Part shown: in pieces, positions 6,919 through 12,318 of the stretch
Numbering within the stretch: position 1 is the first letter of the stretch
Layout of the letters: each line of letters starts with the position of its first letter
DNA from: Gemmatimonadota bacterium
GTDB taxonomy: Bacteria; Gemmatimonadota; Gemmatimonadetes; Longimicrobiales; Gaopeijiaceae
Length of the DNA stretch: 12,318 nt
Direction of reading: 5' to 3'
Assembly: GCA_002731735.1 (NCBI GenBank)
Contig: PCCM01000038.1
Span: forward strand, 1-12,318
Translations under genes and position numbers: made by a program
Notes under the pieces: generated by a model
The model's input: only the letters and a program-made list of their open reading frames with translations
What the model was told of the DNA's origin: nothing
Database searches by the model: none

Positions 6919-7479
6919 CTAGGGCGTCACGATGTAGGGCGTCATGAGGTGGGCCTCCGGGGTACCGGCAGCCATGATAAAAGCACCACCACCCCTGCCA
7001 CTCTCGGGGAATCCGGAACTCGCCTCGGTTGCATTAGGCATGGCGATCGTGATATGGATGCGAGAATTCATCTGACTGTCGCCGGCCAGGGTGAGCCACG
7101 GCGACCCGAAAACGGACATGATTCGTGAGCCGTTCTCAGCGGCCGCGGCCACGAGCGCGCGGGTCCCGGCCGGGTCTCCACCCTCTGCCGCAAAGCGCCT
7201 GTTTTGTGCGACCCTGTCCAGGTTACCAAGCGCCGTGCATATGACGGAGAACGCCGCCTCGCCGGGATCTCCGGACCGGTCCCAGCAGACCAACTGGTTC
7301 GTGCCCTCTTTGAGCGTCCGGTAACTGTAGTCGGCGTTCCAGCTGATGACCGTAATGGCGTCACGGCCCCGTGCGGGCGCAGCCAACAGCGCACGCTCGA
7401 TCGTCTGTGCTGCGCTCTGTGCGTCTACGCCGGCTGATACCGTCAGCACGCCGAGGACGGCGAGAATGATACGCTTCAT
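6919..7479 (-). CDS. Small secreted protein of unknown function
   Basis: The ATG at 7479 is chosen because GGAGG lies 7 bases upstream and a classic Sec signal peptide follows (MKRIILAVLGVLTVSAGVDA, cleavage near residue 20). An upstream in-frame ATG at 7515 would bury this signal. The mature chain has about 166 residues. It contains two Cys (65 and 81), a region with NADYSYRTLKEGTNQLVCWD, and a C-terminal part with NSRIHITIAMPNATEASSGF and a Gly-rich GRGGGAFIMA turn followed by TPEAHLM. The composition suggests a compact alpha/beta periplasmic domain. I do not recognise the family. The gene is divergent from the lut operon across a 163-bp gap and is followed by an intrinsic terminator. Confidence 0.7.
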   Translation of the reverse strand: MKRIILAVLGVLTVSAGVDAQSAAQTIERALLAAPARGRDAITVISWNADYSYRTLKEGTNQLVCWDRSGDPGEAAFSVICTALGNLDRVAQNRRFAAEGGDPAGTRALVAAAAENGSRIMSVFGSPWLTLAGDSQMNSRIHITIAMPNATEASSGFPESGRGGGAFIMAAGTPEAHLMTPYIVTP

Positions 7480-7526
7480 GAGTGACCTCCATGGACCGAT
7501 AGTTAGAGATCCCACTACAGCCTGGA

Positions 7527-7559
7527 TGGTGTCGGAATCAAAGGGAACCGGACACCCAT
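7527..7559. promoter_or_regulatory. Imperfect dyad in the divergent lut promoter region
   Basis: GGTGTC (7529-7534) and GACACC (7551-7556) are perfect complements 16 bases apart. They extend outward by AT/AT across a one-base bulge and inward by GG/CC across a bulge. The dyad lies in the gap between the divergent secreted-protein gene (start 7479) and lutA (start 7643), where a regulator site would be expected. I saw no convincing -35/-10 pair for lutA. The gap is otherwise featureless. Confidence 0.2.
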
Positions 7560-7642
7560 GCTACGCGCCCAGGCGGGGGTTGTCTACCAGCGCTCTCGGT
7601 GACTCGCGAACTTCGGCGACACCACGCTAGCTTAGGGCCGCC

Positions 7643-8347
7643 ATGCGAGTCTCCCTTTTTGTCACCTGTCTCGGTGACCGTTTCTTTGCGGACGCGGCGG
7701 CCGACGCCGTTCGCCTCCTCCGCTCGTTGGACGTCGACGTCGACTTTCCCAAGAATCAGACGTGCTGCGGCCAACCGGCGTGGAACGCGGGCCACATCCC
7801 TCAGGCTCGTGAAATGGCTGCTCACACCGCCGCTGTCTTCGCCGACTCGGATTATGTGGTCCTCCCGTCCGGAAGCTGCGCAGCGATGCTGCGCTGCACA
7901 TACCCCCGTCTGCTGGAGGCCCCCGTCGTGGCCGAACGCTCCTACGAACTGGCCGAGTTCCTCGTCGACGTGCTCGAGATCACCGAGCTCGGCAGCGGTC
8001 TGGAGGGACGTCGGCTAGCGTACCACCACGGTTGCCACGCTCTCCGGGAACTCGAGGTGGAGGAGCAGCCTGTACGGCTTCTCGAATCCGCCGGGGCCAA
8101 GATCGTCCCATGGGAGATGGATCAGGAGTGTTGTGGGTTCGGGGGACTCTTCGCCGTGAAGGCACCCGAAGTATCCATCGCCATGGCTGATCGGAAGCTG
8201 GATACACTTCCCGACGTGGAGACCGTCGTATCCGCCGATGGTGGGTGCCTGCTCCAACTGGAGGGTCGCGCACGACGCCGAGGCGTGCCGATTCCCTTCC
8301 GGCCGCTGGCCTCTCTACTGTGGGAGGCCCGCAGTGGACGTGCATAG
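7643..8347 (+). CDS. lutA: L-lactate utilisation protein LutA, (Fe-S)-binding CCG-domain subunit
   Basis: This 234-residue protein has the full usual length for LutA (YkgE). LutA works with LutB and LutC to oxidise L-lactate to pyruvate in the cytoplasm or at the membrane. Two CCG domains are seen. The first has Cys9, TCCGQPAWN (40-48) and SGSC (76-79); the second has HHGCH (128-132), ECCGFGG (162-168) and DGGC (199-202). Such cysteine-rich domains bind iron-sulfur clusters in heterodisulfide-reductase-like and glycolate-oxidase subunits. AGGG lies 5 bases before the ATG. Its end overlaps lutB by 14 bases, indicating translational coupling in one operon. No lactate permease or regulator is in the window. 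Confidence 0.92.
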   Translation: MRVSLFVTCLGDRFFADAAADAVRLLRSLDVDVDFPKNQTCCGQPAWNAGHIPQAREMAAHTAAVFADSDYVVLPSGSCAAMLRCTYPRLLEAPVVAERSYELAEFLVDVLEITELGSGLEGRRLAYHHGCHALRELEVEEQPVRLLESAGAKIVPWEMDQECCGFGGLFAVKAPEVSIAMADRKLDTLPDVETVVSADGGCLLQLEGRARRRGVPIPFRPLASLLWEARSGRA

Positions 8348-9728
8348 CCGCGACTACCGCGCCCGCGCCCGCCAAATCATTGAGGAGACGCCAGAGGTCC
8401 GGGAGGCGGTCAACGCGGCGACCCAAACCTTCGTAGACAATCGACAGAAGGCGTTCGCCGACCTCGATGGGACCGCTTTGAGCCGATGGGCGGAGCGAGT
8501 CAAGAGTCACGCACTCAGCCACCTCGCGGACTATCTCGAAGAGGCGGAGGCACGCCTCGTCGAGCGCGGGGCCCACGTCCACTGGGCCGAAACCGCTTCG
8601 GACGTCCACCAAATCTTCGAGTGCATCGTGCGCGAACAAGGCGTCAAGAAAGCGGTGAAGGCCAAGAGCATGCTCAGCGAGGAGATCGGGCTCAACCCCT
8701 TCCTGGAATCCTGCGGCGTGGAGGTGTTCGAGACGGACCTCGGCGAATACATCATCCAACTCCTCGGCGAGCCACCGAGCCACATCGTCGGCCCCTCGAT
8801 CCACAAGAGCCTGGACGACACGCGAGTGATTTTCCACGAGCGGCTGGGCACGCCGCGGGATGCGTCACCGGAACGCCTCGCCGAAGCCGCCCGAGACCTT
8901 CTGCGAGACGCTTTCCTCACCGCCGATCTCGGGATCAGTGGAGGCAATTTCCTGGTCGCCGAGACCGGCTCGATCGCTCTGATCGAGAACGAGGGCAACA
9001 TCAGGCTGTCGACCTCGGTTCCGCGGATCCACATCGCGCTGGTCGGGATCGAGAAGGTGCTGCCCAAATGGGCCGACCTCCCGACCTTCCTCCAGGTCAC
9101 GGCCAAGTCGGCGACCGGCCAGCCGGTGGGGTGCTTCGTTTCGATGATCCAGGGGCCCGGAGGCTCGCCTGGGGATGAGCCGGACGGGCCCGAAGAACTA
9201 CACGTCGTATTGGTAGACAACGGACGCAGCCGATTGCTGGCGGACCCCGAGGCCTGGGAGGCACTGCGCTGCGTGCGTTGCGGGGCGTGTCTGAACATCT
9301 GCCCCGTGTATCGACAGACGGGTGGGCACGCATACGGTTACGTTTATTCTGGACCGATCGGCGGCATCCTGGGCCCCGGGCTGGTCGGCCTGGAAGAGAC
9401 GCTACCCCTGCCCTTCGCTTCCTCCGCCTGCGGAGCCTGCGCGGATGTATGCCCGGTCCGGATCCCGATCCCGGATCTGCTTCATGTCTGGCGCCAACGG
9501 GCGGTCGAACGCGGGCTCACCAGCGATGTGGAGCGCTCAGTGCTGGGACTTCTGACATCCACCGCGACCCGACCCCGACTTTTCGGATGGGCCGAGAAGG
9601 CGGCCGGACTCCTTCCCGCACCCGTCCTGCGACACCTCCCGATGCTCCGTGAGTGGAGCGCTGGCCGTGAGCCCCCCCGACTGGAAGGACCAACCTTCCG
9701 TGAACTCTGGGACGAGGGCATTGAGTGA
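8334..9728 (+). CDS. lutB: L-lactate utilisation protein LutB, LUD domain plus dicluster ferredoxin
   Basis: A GTG start at 8334 is chosen because GGGAGG lies 6 bases upstream. The frame is open further upstream, but that stretch overlaps lutA coding and looks unlike LutB. The resulting 464 residues match normal LutB length. A LUD (DUF162) domain covers about residues 40-290, with KAKSMLSEEIGLN (109-121), the SGGNFLVAETGSIAL block (about 202-216) and NEGN. A C-terminal dicluster ferredoxin has CxxCxxCxxxCP (C313, C316, C319, C323) and CxxCxxxCP (C366, C369, C373). It would pass electrons from lactate oxidation onward through its [4Fe-4S] clusters. Its stop (9726-9728) is immediately followed by an ATG that opens a five-codon ORF leading towards lutC. 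Confidence 0.93.
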   Translation: MDVHSRDYRARARQIIEETPEVREAVNAATQTFVDNRQKAFADLDGTALSRWAERVKSHALSHLADYLEEAEARLVERGAHVHWAETASDVHQIFECIVREQGVKKAVKAKSMLSEEIGLNPFLESCGVEVFETDLGEYIIQLLGEPPSHIVGPSIHKSLDDTRVIFHERLGTPRDASPERLAEAARDLLRDAFLTADLGISGGNFLVAETGSIALIENEGNIRLSTSVPRIHIALVGIEKVLPKWADLPTFLQVTAKSATGQPVGCFVSMIQGPGGSPGDEPDGPEELHVVLVDNGRSRLLADPEAWEALRCVRCGACLNICPVYRQTGGHAYGYVYSGPIGGILGPGLVGLEETLPLPFASSACGACADVCPVRIPIPDLLHVWRQRAVERGLTSDVERSVLGLLTSTATRPRLFGWAEKAAGLLPAPVLRHLPMLREWSAGREPPRLEGPTFRELWDEGIE

Positions 9729-9777
9729 ATGATGAGTATCCAATGAGTGAGCGATGAGTGACGAACGAGTGAGCAAA
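9723..9777 (+). repeat. Five-copy 11-bp tandem repeat at the lutB/lutC junction
   Basis: GAGT recurs at exactly 9723, 9734, 9745, 9756 and 9767, each time starting an 11-base unit resembling GAGTGANNNAT. The array spans the lutB stop, the 25-bp gap and the first eight codons of lutC. Three units place an ATG at 9732, 9743 and 9754. The first opens MSIQ-stop (in frame with ATG 9729, directly after the lutB stop) and the second opens MSER-stop. Each TGA overlaps the next ATG as ATGA, ending at the lutC start. Confidence 0.8.
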
Positions 9778-10386
9778 CGTGCACGCGCGCGCATCCTGGG
9801 CCGGGTCCGGGAGGCGAACCAGGAACGGGAGCCTGTTGAGCACCCTGGTACGCTCCCGGACGCCCTCGAGCCTCCGGGGCCATTCGGTGACGCGGGCCGG
9901 TCCGATCCGGTCGGTGCCTTTGAGGATCGCCTTCGCGCCGCGGGGGGTGAGGTTGTCCGGCTCGCCGACGAAGCGGCGGCCCGCAAGTGGCTCGAAGAGT
10001 TCGCCCGTGAGTTCGAAAGCGTGTCAGTCGGTGTGGGCGTGCCCGATACTCTTCAGCCGGCGCTCCCCAAAGCCCAACCTTCGGAAGCGGCGCTGGGGGT
10101 GTCGGTGGCGGTGGGAGCATCCGCTCAGACGGGTTCGCTCGTTCTTTCTTCCAAGGAAGGCCGCCGGTCCCAACTCCTCCCTCCGGTACACCTCATCTGG
10201 GTGCGAGCCGGGGACGTGCATACGACGTTGGGAGATGCGCTGCAGGCATGCCGTGAGGACCTTCCGGCAACCCTTGCTCTCCACTCCGGTCCGAGCAAGT
10301 CGGCCGACATCGGCCAGATTCTCGTGACCGGAGTCCACGGGCCGGGCCGGATCATCGCCGCCGTTCTGCTGGGACCGAGGCCCTAG
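9754..10386 (+). CDS. lutC: L-lactate utilisation protein LutC, LUD domain
   Basis: This 210-residue protein is the usual LutC (YkgG) size. The N-terminal part is charged and variable. The C-terminal LUD fold is recognised by SAQTGSLVL (123-131), the LLPPVHLIWV strand (141-150) and the hallmark SGPSKSADIGQILVTGVHGP (178-197), which corresponds to the conserved GPSxTADIE..GVHGP block. It is the third subunit needed for lactate oxidation with LutA and LutB. The start ATG at 9754 has no good Shine-Dalgarno sequence; it overlaps the stop of a preceding tiny ORF (ATGA), so translation may rely on reinitiation. Its TAG stop shares CTAG with the stop of the minus-strand VOC remnant. Confidence 0.92.
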   Translation: MSDERVSKRARARILGRVREANQEREPVEHPGTLPDALEPPGPFGDAGRSDPVGAFEDRLRAAGGEVVRLADEAAARKWLEEFAREFESVSVGVGVPDTLQPALPKAQPSEAALGVSVAVGASAQTGSLVLSSKEGRRSQLLPPVHLIWVRAGDVHTTLGDALQACREDLPATLALHSGPSKSADIGQILVTGVHGPGRIIAAVLLGPRP

Positions 10387-10608
10387 CCGCCCTCCTCGAC
10401 CTGCGTCGAGAACCACCACGTATTTCCACCGGGCCCTTTGACCCCGGAGCGGCGGTCAGCGTCTCCCTTCTGCACCGGTGCCTGGACCGAGTCGCCACCG
10501 TTCTCCAACGCCGTCGCGTAAGTGGCATCCACGTCCGGTTACGTAGACATGGAGATGACAAGGCGCCGCTTGCAGCTTCACAGGGCTTGGACCCATCTTG
10601 CCGGCCAT
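10383..10608 (-). pseudogene. VOC/glyoxalase-like (PhnB-type) gene remnant, N-terminally truncated and frameshifted
   Basis: Reading leftward, codons from 10608 give MAGKMGPSPVKLQAAPCHLHVYV. In the next frame the sequence continues PDVDATYATALENGG, then a segment ending GNTWWFSTQVEEGG and TAG. Together these match the C-terminal half of PhnB-type VOC proteins (LYVPDVDA.YARAL..GA, then DP.GN.WW..T). The frame changes at the TT at 10539-10540: removing one base restores VYVPDVDATY, while as written the second frame has an in-frame stop there. The N-terminal half is absent; to the right the DNA codes for a DUF5916 protein on the other strand. A sequencing error could explain the frameshift but not the missing half. 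Its stop shares CTAG with lutC. Confidence 0.65.
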
Positions 10609-10626
10609 GTCGAACCAACCCACCAC

Positions 10627-12318
10627 GTGAAGGCTACCACACAGGGTTGCTACACCCAGCCGTCCACACCATCCCGATCTCTCCGCCTGGCTTCCCTGTA
10701 TCTCGCTTTCGGCCTTACCCTCGGGTTGGGCGCCCCGGCCACCGCCCAAGTCATTTCGCCGATGCCCGTCCCGCCGGAGGTGGTTGCCCGGGACGATCAA
10801 GGCAGAACCACGATACGCGCCACTCGGCTGACCCAAGAGATTCGGTTGGACGGCCAACTCGACGAAGAAGTCTATCGAACCGTCCCGCCCATCACCGACT
10901 TCATCCAGCAACTTCCCGACGAGGGTGCTCTCGCTAGCGAGCGGACCGACACCTGGGTGTTCTTCGACGAGACCAGCCTCTATGTGACGGCACGCGCCTT
11001 CGATTCGGCGCCGGAAAGCGAATGGGTCGCGAACGAGATGCGTCACGACGTCGCCCAGCTTCGCCAGAACGATTCGTTCTCGCTCCTCCTGGACACGTTC
11101 CATGATCGCCGCAACGGAGTGGCGTTTCTGGTCACTCCGATCGGTGGGTTCTCGGACTTCGCGATTACCAACGAAGGAAGTGTGAACACCGATTGGAATA
11201 CCGTATGGGACATGCGGACCGGCCGGTTCGAGGGCGGCTGGACCGTAGAGATCGAGATACCGTTCAAGTCTCTCCGGTATCAGCCGGGTGAGACCCAGGT
11301 GTGGGGAATTCAGTTGCGACGTATCGTTCGTCGCCGGAACGAAGCGGCCTACCTTACGGCCCTACCCATCTCGGCAGCCCGCGGAAACAGCGTGATCGCC
11401 GGACTCTGGCGCGTGTCCGAGGCCGCGACCCTCGTCGGACTCGAAGTGCCTCCGCTGAGCATAGAGGTAGCGATCAAGCCCTACGGGATCGTGGGGTTAA
11501 GGACCGACGTCGACGCCAGTCCGCCGATCCAAAACCACCCGGATGCCAACGCCGGATTCGACGTGAAGTACCGTGTCACCCAAAACCTGACTGCCGATTT
11601 CACCGTGAATACCGATTTCGCTCAAGTCGAAGTCGATGAGCGGCAGATCAACCTGACGCGGTTCAGTCTTTTCTTTCCCGAGAAGCGGGATTTTTTCCTC
11701 GAGGGGCGTGGAAACTTCGATTTCGCTCGGGGCAGTGGTGGGGGTGCGCCAACGGTTTTCTTCAGTCGCCGAATCGGTCTCCAAGCCGGACAGATCATTC
11801 CGATCAGGGCCGGAGGCCGCATGACCGGCAAGGTCGGAGCTTTCGACGTGGGTCTGCTCAACATCCAGACTGGCGACAAGCCGAGCGCGGGCGCAGTGCC
11901 CACCAACTTCACAGTCATCCGGGTAAGAAGGGATATTCTACGCCGGAGCACCATCGGTGGAATCTTCACGAACCGCTCGGCGTCGCTCTTCGGAAACGGG
12001 TCCAGTCAGGCCTATGGCGTCGACGGCAGACTCGCCTTCTATGACGACCTCATTATCACCGGCCACTTCGCGAACACGCAGACGCCCGCAAGGAACGGCC
12101 AGGACAACAGCTACCAGGGTCGCTTCGACTACGCGGGAGACCGCTATGGCCTGAGTTACGGCCACCTCGTCGTCGAGGACAGTTTCATCCCGGAGGTCGG
12201 TTTTGTCGCCCGCGACAACTTCCGCCGGAACTCGGCCACGGCACGGTTCAGTCCACGACCCGAGTCGATCGACCTCATTCGGCGCTTCGTGGTAAGCGGC
12301 CGGTTCGAGCACATCGTC
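10627..12318 (+). CDS. Second CBM9-like/DUF5916 outer-membrane protein, 3' end outside window
   Basis: An open frame of 564 codons runs off the right edge. From GTG at 10627 there is a signal peptide with a basic N-region (to about residue 20), a hydrophobic core (21-36) and a cleavage-like APATAQ (36-41). A CBM9-like domain follows at about 70-220 with EIRLDGQLDEEVY, FFDETSLYVTARAFD, QNDSFSLLLDTFHDRRNG and EIEIPFKSLRYQP. The DUF5916 region then begins, with NLTADFTVNTDFAQVEVDERQI (about 320-341) and FFPEKRDFFLEG (349-360). These blocks align with those of the protein at 2848-5253, but the Gly-rich insert is missing. No Shine-Dalgarno sequence precedes the GTG. In-frame ATGs at 10549 and 10555 exist but would add a long basic leader inside the VOC remnant. 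Function is unknown beyond the family. Confidence 0.85.
   Translation, partial: MKATTQGCYTQPSTPSRSLRLASLYLAFGLTLGLGAPATAQVISPMPVPPEVVARDDQGRTTIRATRLTQEIRLDGQLDEEVYRTVPPITDFIQQLPDEGALASERTDTWVFFDETSLYVTARAFDSAPESEWVANEMRHDVAQLRQNDSFSLLLDTFHDRRNGVAFLVTPIGGFSDFAITNEGSVNTDWNTVWDMRTGRFEGGWTVEIEIPFKSLRYQPGETQVWGIQLRRIVRRRNEAAYLTALPISAARGNSVIAGLWRVSEAATLVGLEVPPLSIEVAIKPYGIVGLRTDVDASPPIQNHPDANAGFDVKYRVTQNLTADFTVNTDFAQVEVDERQINLTRFSLFFPEKRDFFLEGRGNFDFARGSGGGAPTVFFSRRIGLQAGQIIPIRAGGRMTGKVGAFDVGLLNIQTGDKPSAGAVPTNFTVIRVRRDILRRSTIGGIFTNRSASLFGNGSSQAYGVDGRLAFYDDLIITGHFANTQTPARNGQDNSYQGRFDYAGDRYGLSYGHLVVEDSFIPEVGFVARDNFRRNSATARFSPRPESIDLIRRFVVSGRFEHIV

Noticed and set aside
7980..8837. Long minus-strand open frame opposite lutA and lutB
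   Set aside because: It mirrors the codon pattern of lutA and lutB, has no family features, and both plus-strand genes are unmistakable.
8531..9298. Minus-strand open frame of 255 codons opposite lutB
   Set aside because: It is an antisense shadow of a conserved LUD/ferredoxin gene; composition is Ser/Arg-rich with no domain.
10456..11103. Minus-strand open frame of 215 codons covering part of the VOC remnant and the start of the second DUF5916 gene
   Set aside because: Only the segment around 10540-10608 is VOC-like. The rest is antisense to the DUF5916 signal peptide and CBM9-like domain, and its C-terminal end after the frameshift is out of the true VOC frame.
1..12318. tRNA, rRNA, CRISPR array, insertion sequence or phage genes
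   Set aside because: No cloverleaf, rRNA-like block, regular direct-repeat array, transposase motif or terminal inverted repeat was seen on either strand.

Overview
This is a GC-rich (roughly 60-63% by eye) chromosomal window from a Gram-negative-type bacterium. It encodes Sec signal peptides, a lipoprotein, predicted outer-membrane barrels and a periplasmic flavoprotein. Two DUF5916/CBM9-like barrel proteins, a split LutABC operon and a NosR-like flavoprotein with ApbE would fit Gemmatimonadota or a related FCB/Acidobacteriota-like lineage. That placement is inferred from gene content, not measured.

Left part (1-5253, all minus strand). Transcription runs right to left: a DUF5916 protein (5253 to 2848), a 233-bp gap with a candidate promoter, a NosR/polyferredoxin-type membrane flavoprotein (2614 to 260), and 8 bp later the start of an ApbE-type FMN transferase that leaves the window at base 1. 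The last two form a coherent pair. ApbE would attach FMN covalently to the periplasmic FMN-binding domain of the NosR-like protein, which passes electrons across the inner membrane through [4Fe-4S] clusters. No nosZ or other terminal oxidoreductase is visible, so the electron partner is unknown.

Middle part (5254-7479, minus strand). Three consecutive small exported proteins each have their own Shine-Dalgarno sequence and each are followed by a hairpin. They are a His/Met-rich four-repeat protein resembling SmbP, a six-cysteine lipoprotein, and an unrecognised secreted protein. The spacing and hairpins suggest separate transcripts.

Right part (7643-10386, plus strand). This is a complete lutA-lutB-lutC operon for L-lactate oxidation via iron-sulfur/LUD-domain proteins. 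lutA and lutB overlap by 14 bases. The lutB-lutC junction carries a five-copy 11-bp repeat that creates a chain of tiny ORFs linked by ATGA stop/start overlaps. lutC converges on the C-terminal remnant of a VOC/glyoxalase-like gene on the minus strand, and the two share a CTAG stop. The remnant contains a one-base frameshift.

Far right (10627-12318, plus strand). A second DUF5916 protein starts here and runs off the window. Its first codons lie at or within the truncated edge of the VOC remnant.

No tRNA, rRNA, CRISPR array, insertion sequence or prophage gene was recognised. The points most worth checking are the lutB-lutC repeat junction, the NosR-like protein with its long low-complexity linker, the SmbP-like repeat protein, and the broken VOC gene.
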